From the NCBI GenBank assembly GCA_963665015.2, contig CAXXSY010000004.1:1302001-1366000 (forward strand): a stretch of DNA of 64,000 bases, in the 5' to 3' direction. Source of the stretch: G963662655 sp963665015. GTDB lineage: Bacteria; Cloacimonadota; Cloacimonadia; Cloacimonadales; JAIOQZ01. The notes beneath the pieces are model-generated. The model was not told where the DNA came from. It made no database searches and was given only the letters and a program-made list of their open reading frames with translations. This document shows positions 9,201 to 17,003 of this stretch, one piece after another (position 1 is the stretch's first letter; each line of letters begins with the position of its first letter). A program made the position numbers and the translations under genes.

Positions 9201-10211
9201 ATCGGCGATGTACAGGAAGCCCTCCGATGTGTAATAGACCGCGTAAAACTCTTCGATGGTGACCGGATCGTGGATGCCGATGGCATCCCGTTCATGGACG
9301 ACATACGGGGTCGCGTTGACCAGGTCGTTATGGTCGTCGGAGAGGTCGCGAATGGGAAGGTTGGGGTAGTCGCGGTTCCAGTTCCCGGCTGCGATCTGGC
9401 AGTTGTTGTAGCCGAGATGCGCGTTCCAGTCGTAACTGTGAATCTGGACGCAAAATTCGTGTTCGTCGGTGTCTTCCCGAATCTGGTCGCAGAACCTTCG
9501 GTAGGCGGTGTTGTATGGATGCGCGTACCATCGCGTGGGGTCGCTGATGGATTTGGTGTTCGTGTAGCCGTGTCCGTCGTCGTTCCACATGACCTCGCGC
9601 CCGACGCCGCTGATCAAGAGGTATTCCGCATTCCATTGCTCAAAGGCGATTGTGCCCATCGGCGGAGTGAAATAGTCATCGTTGGGGTGGGGTACGGTTA
9701 CCAGCATGGGATACGCGTCGGGGTCCAGATTCCGAATGTAGAGCCCCCAGCCGTAATCGAAGCTTCCGGTGACATCGTCGTAGGTGTCCGCGGTGGCGTT
9801 GTCGTCGTAGTAGCCCATGTTGAGCTGCTCGCGCAGGATGTGGTATTCGCGTCCCGTGTCCGAGTCGTGAAAGACGACCACTTCGTAGGGGAATTCGTAT
9901 TCATCGATCAGCGTATCGACCTGATTCAGGTCGCCGTCGAGATAGGCGAGGATAACCTCTTCCCAGTGCGCAAGTTGTTCCTCGGATGGATTGACATAGC
10001 TGCCGAAACCGTTCAGTTGCCGGTCGAACGGGGCGTAGATGTTGTATCCGGGGGAGGCGATTCCTTCCACGATATGGCTTTGCCAGTTGTCGTACGCACA
10101 GCCATCGGCAGATTTGTAGATGAATTTCGAAAGTGATTCGTATTCCTCGACATAGGAGTAACAAGATACCGCAACAAGAATAAGAAATGCTGTTGTCAAA
10201 ATGTGTTTCAT
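6297..10211 (-). CDS. Large secreted FN3-domain protein with C-terminal sorting domain
   Basis: A 1304-residue exported protein. The ATG at 10211 is preceded by AAGGTGG and begins a clear signal peptide (MKHILTTAFLILVAVSCYS); a longer frame would run into the preceding gene. The N-terminal 450 residues may be a hydrolase: they hold PHPNDD, NDDGHGY, VQIHSYDW and VVHERDAIGIHDP, a His/Asp-rich set that could bind metal, but I cannot name the family. Two fibronectin type III domains follow (starting near APTAPANPTTIT and ASVAGFGAYG), then beta-rich segments, and a terminal NPFNPETTFRYSL...ASGVYFCKL sorting domain. It neighbours another sorting-domain hydrolase, so both are probably surface-exposed or secreted. 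Confidence 0.7.
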   Translation of the reverse strand: MKHILTTAFLILVAVSCYSYVEEYESLSKFIYKSADGCAYDNWQSHIVEGIASPGYNIYAPFDRQLNGFGSYVNPSEEQLAHWEEVILAYLDGDLNQVDTLIDEYEFPYEVVVFHDSDTGREYHILREQLNMGYYDDNATADTYDDVTGSFDYGWGLYIRNLDPDAYPMLVTVPHPNDDYFTPPMGTIAFEQWNAEYLLISGVGREVMWNDDGHGYTNTKSISDPTRWYAHPYNTAYRRFCDQIREDTDEHEFCVQIHSYDWNAHLGYNNCQIAAGNWNRDYPNLPIRDLSDDHNDLVNATPYVVHERDAIGIHDPVTIEEFYAVYYTSEGFLYIADGDTIEVSDEIDLPGYSSNRQLQYSISGTNRYDQREPFLHYEMDELPSCYPHTTNYWRWFCAYDPLTMKYDMSRVHDRALEFYQPLLTAIGSTLEDYFEFDDHHAPTAPANPTTITSSYSSVTLEWEQASAYDFYTYEILYSTEPIANGNYSIWDRGDDWHLAGQAHTTARITNLDPNTTYYFAVRAIDSNNNTSATSEELETFTGPASVAGFGAYGRSETVDIAWVAQIQSDNAGFIIERTNDLDEPYETIATWETDPSLVGSSEEDVNYSYVDTDVENLQTYYYRVSGQHTDGTVAWDRYYRGAQVQRTHRIDIHNASGTISDSVRFGKNAYASDGWESEFDQLNTDAPSGNYVQAEFYEQYFDANNRRLFQEIHADYDEDTWLNTWVLRVRTNQSGTDFVIEAPDFLVRNGEKLFIRRQSNNAYTDLSEDVAHFSTNNTDWVYFTLYWGDLQPGITFNNMTNRYFQAGDEFEINWDTEYPISFDHVQLYTRAGEDSLLVVESLGSSADTYTWTVPNSVWMTDCMMVARAFFEDGSYTEYESEYRFGIVPSSVEINIPEGWKLFANPITNAGLSPHENTDLYTWNSQDGFSTEESAQFGVPYWAYGHELWGTYLGGIDFRLNQWETPLVQGWNFIPNPHYGPLPYTDITIKVNDFDYTFTEAVRNGYISKSIYAYRDGYRLVQEILPEESFYLYCHIPNLAIEIAPFAHHPLFDSFRNEWTLDLIASQNDEDHDRIVMGANEFTTEAFDRFFDTPEPPERPEPIGLNMQIVQDPSFSNYPEDRFFQEFKRPFDYFGEEMQTWDFQLDLNLLSEVTLRLDRTNFMAEHSVLVNIGDHFFNMTDVDSVSFFPNQLHMDGTVRIYNQVVGIGDQPVAYKRIFTSYPNPFNPETTFRYSLKTDSKVELTIYNIRGQRVNRLVSEVRKAGIHETTWKGQDSSGKQVASGVYFCKLSIDGESTKIRKVLLLK

Positions 10212-10225
10212 GCGTACCACCTTTA

Positions 10226-11146
10226 TTATGAATCTGATCGTGAATTCGCTCTCGAATTTGGCAATCTTTTTTTCTGGGTAAATATCAGCCATGCGCCGGC
10301 GATCGCCGGGAGCACCGCGTTGAAGATGAATATCGCCAGGGACGCCGCCACCGCCGTCTCCGAATCGATCCCGAATCTGGGAAGTATCAGGATCGCCGCC
10401 GTTTCGCGCATACCCAGTCCGCTGTAGGTAATCCCGATAAGGGTGATCGTCAGGATCAGCGAGACGCCGATGGAGGTAGAAAACAGCGAGATGATCGTTG
10501 TGTCGGTGGGGGATATCTGGTTGCTGAGGAGAATGAAGTACTGGTAGAAGGTAATCAGCATATAGACCGCCTGCGAGGCAATGATGCGCGGTGTGATGCT
10601 GTAGAGCCGTCCGGGGAATTCGCTCTTCTTGCGCAGAAGCCTCAACGCCATTGGCAAGAGGAACGGCATGGCAATCACGATCGAGAACGCCAGAATCTTC
10701 CAGATCAGCCTGACCTCCGTGAAATAGAAATAGACGCTGATGGAGGCGAAGAAGAGGATGATCCAGGTCTGGTAGAACTTCTCGACGCCCACCGAGACCG
10801 CCGTCGCTTTCTTGCGGTTCTCCACGTAGAACATTTTGCCGAAGGTCGCGTAACCGCCCGGCACAACGAATCCCAGCGCCAGCCCGATGAAGTAGGACTT
10901 GAGCACCTCCAGTCGGTCGAGATGGTAGGCGGGATTAATGCTCAGGTACCAGTACCAGTTGTAAAACTGCGTGACGTGCTTGATCGCGGAGGTAAAAAGC
11001 AGCATGGTCAGCACGGCGACGCTGTACGAGGAAAGGTTTGTCGCCAGGACATGAAAATCTATCTTGCGGAACACGAAATAGAGTATCCCGACGCTCAGGG
11101 CGATTTTAAGGAGGAACAAGAGGCGCTTGACGATCATCTTGCTCAT
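10226..11146 (-). CDS. Flippase-like integral membrane protein (YbhN/AglD, LPG synthase TM-like family)
   Basis: A 306-residue protein with about seven or eight hydrophobic helices and the family features GLALGFVVPGGYATFGKM and YSGLGMRETAAIL. The family (PF03706-type) is thought to move lipid-linked molecules across the inner membrane. It starts 1 base after the stop of a membrane GT2 gene, so the pair probably acts on the same glycolipid. The Ser/Arg-rich C-terminus is short and cytoplasmic. No catalytic aminoacyl-transfer domain is present, so it is not a full MprF enzyme. The transported substrate is unknown. Confidence 0.75.
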   Translation of the reverse strand: MSKMIVKRLLFLLKIALSVGILYFVFRKIDFHVLATNLSSYSVAVLTMLLFTSAIKHVTQFYNWYWYLSINPAYHLDRLEVLKSYFIGLALGFVVPGGYATFGKMFYVENRKKATAVSVGVEKFYQTWIILFFASISVYFYFTEVRLIWKILAFSIVIAMPFLLPMALRLLRKKSEFPGRLYSITPRIIASQAVYMLITFYQYFILLSNQISPTDTTIISLFSTSIGVSLILTITLIGITYSGLGMRETAAILILPRFGIDSETAVAASLAIFIFNAVLPAIAGAWLIFTQKKRLPNSRANSRSDS

Positions 11147-11147
11147 A

Positions 11148-12164
11148 TCACTTCCAGTTCCATTTGCGGATCGCGCCCATCGCGAACCAGTATATCAGGT
11201 AGTAGGGGTATGTCAGCAGATAGACGAGATGCCGGACGTCGAAGCGCTGCCGGTGCAGGTGAAGGTTTGCCGACCAGAAGATGATCAGCCCCAGCCAGTG
11301 CAGGAACAGCGCGTCGAACCCGCCGAAGAGCACGCGAAACGGCAGAAATACGAAATAGGCGAATGCGACGAGCATCATGAGCTGGAAAGATGTTCGCGAT
11401 TGCCCGAACTTGGAATACCGGCGCAATTGCTGATCGTCGTAGTCCTTGCGGTTCGGGATCGTATAGACGGGCGCTTCGGGATTGTAGCCGATCTCGTAAC
11501 CGGCACGATGGACGCGGTTCAGCATGCCCTTGTCGTCGCCGGAGGGTAGATGTCCGTCCTCTTCAAAGCCCCGCACGGCGAAGAAGGTGTCGCGCCGGAT
11601 GGCGAGGTTTCTTCCGGTGCAGCTAAACGGCATGCCCAGTCCGATCGGCGACGCGAAGGTGGCTGCCGAGCCGAGTTGCGTGAAGTTTCGAAACTCCGAT
11701 ACGCCCTTCTCGGGCGAGAATCCGACGACCATGCCGGTGTGGTCGTTGAAATAATGGTCGTAGGACGAAAGCCAGTCCTCCGGTACGATGCAGTCGGCGT
11801 CGGTGAGTAGCAGAATTTGTTTGCTTGCCTTGCGTGCAGCGAGGGTGAGCGCCGCCTTTTTGCCCTTCAGGTTCTCGTCTTTCTGCTCGATCCGATAGCA
11901 GGTCGCTCGTTCGTTCGCATTGCAAAAATCTTTCAGGACAGAGAAGGTCTCGTCTTCGGAGGCGTCATCGACCAGGATGATCTCGTAATTCGGATACTCG
12001 ATCCGCGACAGCGACTTGAGGAGCGCGGGGAGGTTGTGCTGCTCGTTACGGCATGCGACCAGGATCGAATAGCTGCGCGGCACCGGATCGTCGTTTTTCC
12101 TGATGCGCATCAGACCCCACGCGAGGACGAGCGTCACGACGAAGAAAATCGAAACCATCCACAT
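11148..12164 (-). CDS. Membrane-associated family 2 glycosyltransferase
   Basis: A 338-residue GT-A glycosyltransferase. An N-terminal transmembrane helix is followed by SILVACRNEQHNLPALLKSL, IILVDDASEDET (nucleotide-sugar binding Asp pair), LLLTDADC (DxD metal site) and a GDDKGM acidic motif. Two to three hydrophobic helices close the protein. There is no QxxRW motif, so a non-processive transfer, for example to a lipid carrier, is more likely than polymer synthesis. It sits between trpS (14 bases upstream) and the flippase-like gene (1 base downstream), and the two membrane genes look like a functional pair. Confidence 0.8.
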   Translation of the reverse strand: MWMVSIFFVVTLVLAWGLMRIRKNDDPVPRSYSILVACRNEQHNLPALLKSLSRIEYPNYEIILVDDASEDETFSVLKDFCNANERATCYRIEQKDENLKGKKAALTLAARKASKQILLLTDADCIVPEDWLSSYDHYFNDHTGMVVGFSPEKGVSEFRNFTQLGSAATFASPIGLGMPFSCTGRNLAIRRDTFFAVRGFEEDGHLPSGDDKGMLNRVHRAGYEIGYNPEAPVYTIPNRKDYDDQQLRRYSKFGQSRTSFQLMMLVAFAYFVFLPFRVLFGGFDALFLHWLGLIIFWSANLHLHRQRFDVRHLVYLLTYPYYLIYWFAMGAIRKWNWK

Positions 12165-12178
12165 TCGCTTGTTCCGGA

Positions 12179-13177
12179 TCAGCGCACGCCGATAGCCCTG
12201 CGCAGTTTCTCGATTTTGCGGATCGCGCGGGGACGAATCCTCTCCGAGCCCTCGTCCAGGATGCGATCGATCTCTTTGGGATTCTTCATCAGTTCATTGA
12301 AATTTTCGCGGAACGGCGTCAGGACTTCGTTCATCTTCTCGAAGAGCGCTGTTTTCGCGTCGCCCCAGCCCATTCCACCGGCCCGGTAGCGCTCGCGCAT
12401 CGCTTTGAGCTCCTCTTCGCTGGCGAAGAGTTTGTACAGCGCGAAGACGTTGCATGTGTCGGGGTCTTTCGGTTCATCGACGGTCTGCGAGTTGGTGACG
12501 ATGCGCATGATCATCTTTCGAAGCTGGTTCTGAGGCAGGAACATCGGGATGGTGTTGTTGTAGCTCTTGCTCATCTTACGACCGTCCAGCCCCTGCACGA
12601 GGCTGGTCTCCTTGCGGATGAGCGGCTTGGGGATGCGAAAGAGTTCCTTGTTATAGACGTAGTTGATTGACTGCGCGATATCGACCGCCATCTCGACGTG
12701 CTGCTGCTGATCCTGCCCGACCGGTACGAAATCAGCGTCGAAAAGCAGGATATCCGCCGCCATCAGGATGGGGTAGGTGAAGAGCCCTATGTTGACGCCG
12801 TCGTCCGGGTCGCGCTCGAGTTCGGCGTTCTTCTGGAGCATCGCCTTGTAGGCGTGGGCGCGGTTCATCAGTCCTTTGGGCGTGAAGCAGGAAAGGAGCA
12901 CGGTGAGTTCGAAGGTCTCGGGTACCGAGGACTGCCGGTAGATGTTGACTTTCTCCGGATCGAGTCCGCACGCCAGCCATGCCCCGGCGATCTCGCGCGT
13001 CCACTGGCGGAGCTCTTTCGGGTCGCGGATAGAGTTCAGTCCGTGGTAGTCGGCGATGAAGTAGTAGGCGAAATAATCTTCCGCCAGTTGCAGTCCGGGC
13101 TTTATGGCGCCAAAATAGTTGCCCAGATGGGGCGATCCGGTCGGTTTGATGCCGGTTAACGATACTTTTTTATCCAC
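12179..13177 (-). CDS. trpS: Tryptophanyl-tRNA synthetase
   Basis: Class I aminoacyl-tRNA synthetase of 332 residues that charges tRNA-Trp. The HIGH-like motif is PTGSPHLGNYFG and the KMSKS loop is GLDGRKMSKSYNN, both at the expected spacing. Length is normal for bacterial TrpRS. It follows the HPr gene by 26 bases and precedes the GT2 gene by 14 bases, so it is embedded in a long minus-strand run. The C-terminus shows an RAGGMGWGDAK segment seen in many TrpRS proteins. Confidence 0.95.
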   Translation of the reverse strand: MDKKVSLTGIKPTGSPHLGNYFGAIKPGLQLAEDYFAYYFIADYHGLNSIRDPKELRQWTREIAGAWLACGLDPEKVNIYRQSSVPETFELTVLLSCFTPKGLMNRAHAYKAMLQKNAELERDPDDGVNIGLFTYPILMAADILLFDADFVPVGQDQQQHVEMAVDIAQSINYVYNKELFRIPKPLIRKETSLVQGLDGRKMSKSYNNTIPMFLPQNQLRKMIMRIVTNSQTVDEPKDPDTCNVFALYKLFASEEELKAMRERYRAGGMGWGDAKTALFEKMNEVLTPFRENFNELMKNPKEIDRILDEGSERIRPRAIRKIEKLRRAIGVR

Positions 13178-13203
13178 GCAGGTCTCCTTTCTTGTGCGAT
13201 GGG

Positions 13204-13509
13204 CTAATAATTATCCCCGTGCTCTTCGAGCCATTCCTCGGAATAAGCGCTGCGGAATTTCCGCTCGAATAGCGCTTTGAGCTCGCGTGCGGCTTTCTCT
13301 TCGTCCGGACCTTCGACAACCATCTCCAGTTCGGTTCCGCATTCAGCAGCCAGGGTCATAAGGCCCATGATGCTCTTGCAATCGACTTCCGTATCGTCCT
13401 TGCGCAAGACGATATGCGACTGATAGTGCGTCGCGCTCTGTGCGAGGAATGACGACGGTCGCGCATGCAAGCCGTATTTGTTTCGTACAGTGACGAGCTC
13501 TTTAATCAT
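13204..13509 (-). CDS. HPr-like phosphocarrier protein
   Basis: A 101-residue HPr homologue. With the start at 13509 the active-site His is exactly residue 15 (NKYGLHARPSS) and the regulatory Ser is residue 46 (CKSIMGLMTLAA), the canonical positions; an ATG two codons earlier would break this register. No PTS enzyme I, EII or HPr kinase gene lies in the window, so a role in sugar transport or in regulation through Ser46 cannot be decided. The acidic C-terminal tail (SEEWLEEHGDNY) extends beyond the usual 85-90 residues. A 216-base spacer separates it from the VWA-like gene upstream. Confidence 0.88.
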   Translation of the reverse strand: MIKELVTVRNKYGLHARPSSFLAQSATHYQSHIVLRKDDTEVDCKSIMGLMTLAAECGTELEMVVEGPDEEKAARELKALFERKFRSAYSEEWLEEHGDNY

Positions 13510-13725
13510 AAGCATTCATCCATTTTTAACGTTCATTTTCAGCAGATAAAGCGGTTTTTTGTCAATAGCAAACTTCGGCACCCTCACACCGATCCCTCTT
13601 CGTAAAAATTTGAGTCCCTCACCCTGACCCTCTCCCGCAAGCGAACGAGGGAACACCCAGCTTAGGATGGTTATTCCTTGTAGCTGATGCATCGGGACGG
13701 GAGAAGGCGGGGGATGATGGCTATG

Positions 13726-15726
13726 CTACAGCAATCCGAAACGCTTCCGCAACAGCAGCTCGAGTCCGTAGCAGACGAGGAACAGCGCCAGCAGCCAGTA
13801 CTTGCGATACAGCGCGATCTCCCGGAATGTCTGAATCTCGATGGGTGACGATTTGCCGGGATCGAACGACTCGGTGATGACTTTGCCGTTCGTCTCGCGT
13901 GCGAGATAGCGCAGGAGCGGTTCGTTGATTCCGCGATCCGACGATTCCGCCGTGCCAGCGATCACCTGAAAGACCCCCTCGCTCTTCTGCGTGGTCCTGT
14001 CATCCTGGACGACGAAGGTGTATTTACCGGGCGTATCCGGCGAAAAATCAGTCCGGTAGCCCTGGTTGTCGGACTTCAGATAATCTTCGTATAGCGTCTG
14101 CCCGTTCTCGTCGGAAATCCGTATCGAGGGATTCAGATTCCCCTGATGCCGCATGGTCTCGTCGAGTGCGTAGAGCCGAATGTCAACCGTTTCGCCCAGC
14201 GATACCACCTGTTTCTCCGCGAAGGCGTGAAACCGGTCCTTCGCCTGCGCCGTCAGCCAGGAGACGATGTCGGACGCGAAGAGCCGATAGGGATTTTCGT
14301 CCTCCCACATCTGCCATTTCCAGAGGTTGAGGAAACTGAAATAGAGCACCTTTCCCTGTCCGTAGGGATGAAAGGTAATCGCCGGACTGCGTTGCTCGTT
14401 ACCGATGATCGCCAGTTGCCGGGCGTCTGCGACCGGATTGACATAGAGGTAATCGACCGGTGGGATGGCCGTCGCGTCGCGGGAGGAAAACGTCTCGTAG
14501 CGTTGGGCTTCGTCGGTGAACAGGATGCCGCCTTCAAAACTCTTGCGGATGTTGGACGCACGCGCGGGAAGCAGCTCCTCCAGGATGGGATAGCCCATGA
14601 CCCAGAGTCCGCGTCCGCTCTGTACCGCTTGCCCGATCTGTGCGACGAACGGCGCGGGAAGCCTGAGATCGCCGTGGTTGATGACGACCAGCAGGTGGAA
14701 GGACAGTTTGCCGATTTCCTGGTTGTTCAGGCGGGTCTGGTCGCGGTATAGCACGCCCTTCTGCCCCCGCAGGATATCGAGCTCCCAGTTGCGGTCGAGC
14801 TTCAGCGCGTCCTTGAGAAAGCGCGTGTCCCATCCGATATGGTCGGTCACGACCAGGATGTCCTTTTTCTTCGACGAGACGCTGATGCCGGTGGATTTTC
14901 GGTTGTTGCCCGTGTTCGGCTCAGTGGGTGCATCGCCGGCCGGCTCGATGGATACCTCGACCAGATGCAGCCCTTCGCGCTGGAAGGTGTGCTCGAACAT
15001 CGTTTCCGCGTAGGACTGGCTTTCGAAGGAGACGATCTTGCGCGCGACAGGCTTTCGGTCGATCAGGAGCGTAAGCTGCGCGTCGCCGCCGAACTCGCGT
15101 GCGGCCGCCTCCACCGCGACGGGCGTATCTTCCCCCGCAAAGGTATTGCGATTGGTCACAACGTTGGTTATCTCGAGGTCGAACTGCCGTTCCTCGATGT
15201 CGGGAACAATCACATCGACCGGTATGCCGAGTTTTCGCACGAAGTCGAGGTTTTCGTCTTGGAGCCATCCGTCGCTGATCAGCAGGATGCGGTTTACGTG
15301 GCGCAAGAGCTGCTTTTTCGCAAGCTCTTCCAGCGCGGGTTGGAGTCGGGTCGATTGGACGACCAGAGTGTCCGGTCTCTCGATGAGGCCGCCGGCGAAT
15401 GATCGTTCGGCGATCTTGAATCCGGCATTTTCGTATCCCTCTTCGGCTGCATCGCGCGCGCTTTGGAAGAATGACGACTTCTCGCTACCTTCGACAGGCT
15501 GTCGCATGCTCAGCGACCTGTCTTCGAGCACCAGGACTTCTGGATCGAACATGGTTCTCTGGACGTAGCGCAGAATCGGATTCAAGAGATAAATCAGGAT
15601 GACGACTGCTGCCGCCGACCGCAGAAGGATCAGCGTATAGCGCTTGAGCGGCTCGATTTCCGGTACGGTCTTTCGATAGTACAGGAAGACCGCGGCGATG
15701 AGAATAAGAGAGAGAATATAGATCAT
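13726..15726 (-). CDS. VWA-like large membrane protein
   Basis: A 666-residue protein with two N-terminal transmembrane helices (near residues 2-20 and 29-50), a long soluble region and a C-terminal hydrophobic helix followed by Arg/Lys. The segment LVLEDRSLSMRQP is a MIDAS-like DxSxS start of a von Willebrand A domain, and ILLISDGW is a typical VWA strand. Later parts resemble the class I glutamine-amidotransferase-like fold found in BatA-type and related proteins (LLVVINHGDLRLP, GRGLWVMGYPILEE). It starts 4 bases after a beta-barrel gene. I infer a cell-envelope role; function is unknown. Confidence 0.6.
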   Translation of the reverse strand: MIYILSLILIAAVFLYYRKTVPEIEPLKRYTLILLRSAAAVVILIYLLNPILRYVQRTMFDPEVLVLEDRSLSMRQPVEGSEKSSFFQSARDAAEEGYENAGFKIAERSFAGGLIERPDTLVVQSTRLQPALEELAKKQLLRHVNRILLISDGWLQDENLDFVRKLGIPVDVIVPDIEERQFDLEITNVVTNRNTFAGEDTPVAVEAAAREFGGDAQLTLLIDRKPVARKIVSFESQSYAETMFEHTFQREGLHLVEVSIEPAGDAPTEPNTGNNRKSTGISVSSKKKDILVVTDHIGWDTRFLKDALKLDRNWELDILRGQKGVLYRDQTRLNNQEIGKLSFHLLVVINHGDLRLPAPFVAQIGQAVQSGRGLWVMGYPILEELLPARASNIRKSFEGGILFTDEAQRYETFSSRDATAIPPVDYLYVNPVADARQLAIIGNEQRSPAITFHPYGQGKVLYFSFLNLWKWQMWEDENPYRLFASDIVSWLTAQAKDRFHAFAEKQVVSLGETVDIRLYALDETMRHQGNLNPSIRISDENGQTLYEDYLKSDNQGYRTDFSPDTPGKYTFVVQDDRTTQKSEGVFQVIAGTAESSDRGINEPLLRYLARETNGKVITESFDPGKSSPIEIQTFREIALYRKYWLLALFLVCYGLELLLRKRFGLL

Positions 15727-15730
15727 GGAG

Positions 15731-17002
15731 TTAGTATTTAAACCTCAGTTGCAGTGAATAACCACTTCCCCTTGCATCACCGGAGGGGAATACCTGTTCG
15801 TACGTCCGGTAGGCGTAATCAATTTCAATTTTCGGGCTGCGATAACCGATACCGTAGGTCACGGAATAGGCGTCGTACTTCGCGTCGTAGGCGTATCCGA
15901 TTCGTACCGGCACCATGCCGTAGATGGCGTATTCGCTCGCGAGCGCGAAGAACGGCTTGTCCGAGGACGACGCCGATTGTTCGTACGATTGTCGCCAGTC
16001 GATCGACACTGACAAATTTTCCCAGGTGTATTTGGCACCCAGATTGAAGATCATCGGCAGGGTTGTCGTGAACGTATCGCCGTCCTTGGTGGTCTCCTCG
16101 TTGTCGATGGTATCGGAGTCAGCTTCGCTGATATTTACCGAATCCGCGTGGATATGGTAGTATTTTTCCTTGGCCTCGGCACCCCATACGATGAAGCCGG
16201 GTAAATTGTCGATGGCGATTCCGAGCGAGAGGTTTTCGACGACATCCTCGACCGAGAGCCCGACGAGACCCTTCATGCCGAATCCGCCGGAGCCGTATCG
16301 GAAGCGGATGGTCTGATCCATATTCAGCGCCGTGCTGTCGGCGGCGAAGGTTCCTTCGAACTCCTTCATCTCGGCGAACATGCCTCCGAACAGCGCGCTC
16401 AGCGTGAAGCCGGCGTAGATTCTCGGCAGGTCGATATCAAAGTGCTTCTTCATCAGCTCGTGAACCGGATAGCCACCGTACGCGATCGACAGGTCGCCGT
16501 AGCCGAGTACGTTCAGATCGTTGTCTGCTTTGCCGAAATGATAGTCCTCGCCGTAGTCGTTACCGGTCAACAGCAGATCGAAGTATTTTTTGGAGATTCT
16601 CGCGTCGGCGAAAAAGTGGGTTCCGACCGAATACGCGTTTCTGCCTTTCGACCACGCGATGATCTGTCCGGAGAATTGGCCGCTGGATTCGAAATAGTTA
16701 TCGTCGATCGCGTCGAGGAATTCTTCTCTGGTTTCCATGGAGATGCTGTCGCCGTTCATTTCGTTGTAGAGGTCGATGTCCATGGCGTTGTTCCAGAACG
16801 ACCCCTGCGAGCTGAGCAGCACCACGTCTCCGCCGTCCTTCGGATTGGTATAGAGGCGCGCAGGATTCCAGTACATGGCGTTGACGCCTTCGGAGCGCTG
16901 GAGGTAGCTGTCCGCGTAGATGGCGGAACCGGGCGTGGTCGAGCTGGCGAACGTCGTGGCGGCGATTGCGATGCATGCGATGGTCAGTAGTATCCTTCTC
17001 AT
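15731..17002 (-). CDS. Outer-membrane beta-barrel protein
   Basis: A 423-residue exported protein with a signal peptide (MRRILLTIACIAIAATTFASS), the early SEGVNAMYWNPA motif found in PorV/FadL-like barrels of FCB bacteria, many alternating beta strands and a terminal aromatic strand (GSGYSLQLRFKY). ATG 17002 is chosen because GGAG lies 8 bases upstream; the in-frame TTG at 17014 overlaps that ribosome site and the end of the preceding gene. It starts 1 base after the lipoprotein gene, which suggests that the two work together at the outer membrane. Substrate or partner is unknown. Confidence 0.72.
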   Translation of the reverse strand: MRRILLTIACIAIAATTFASSTTPGSAIYADSYLQRSEGVNAMYWNPARLYTNPKDGGDVVLLSSQGSFWNNAMDIDLYNEMNGDSISMETREEFLDAIDDNYFESSGQFSGQIIAWSKGRNAYSVGTHFFADARISKKYFDLLLTGNDYGEDYHFGKADNDLNVLGYGDLSIAYGGYPVHELMKKHFDIDLPRIYAGFTLSALFGGMFAEMKEFEGTFAADSTALNMDQTIRFRYGSGGFGMKGLVGLSVEDVVENLSLGIAIDNLPGFIVWGAEAKEKYYHIHADSVNISEADSDTIDNEETTKDGDTFTTTLPMIFNLGAKYTWENLSVSIDWRQSYEQSASSSDKPFFALASEYAIYGMVPVRIGYAYDAKYDAYSVTYGIGYRSPKIEIDYAYRTYEQVFPSGDARGSGYSLQLRFKY

Positions 17003-17003
17003 G

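Noticed and set aside
10212..10292. Earlier start of the large FN3 protein
   Set aside because: It would place 27 residues before the signal peptide and overlap the flippase gene; a strong ribosome site precedes 10211.
13516..13725. Gene or RNA between HPr and the VWA-like gene
   Set aside because: The space contains only low-complexity CCCTCACCCTGACCCTCTCC-type sequence; no coding frame, tRNA fold or clear hairpin was seen.
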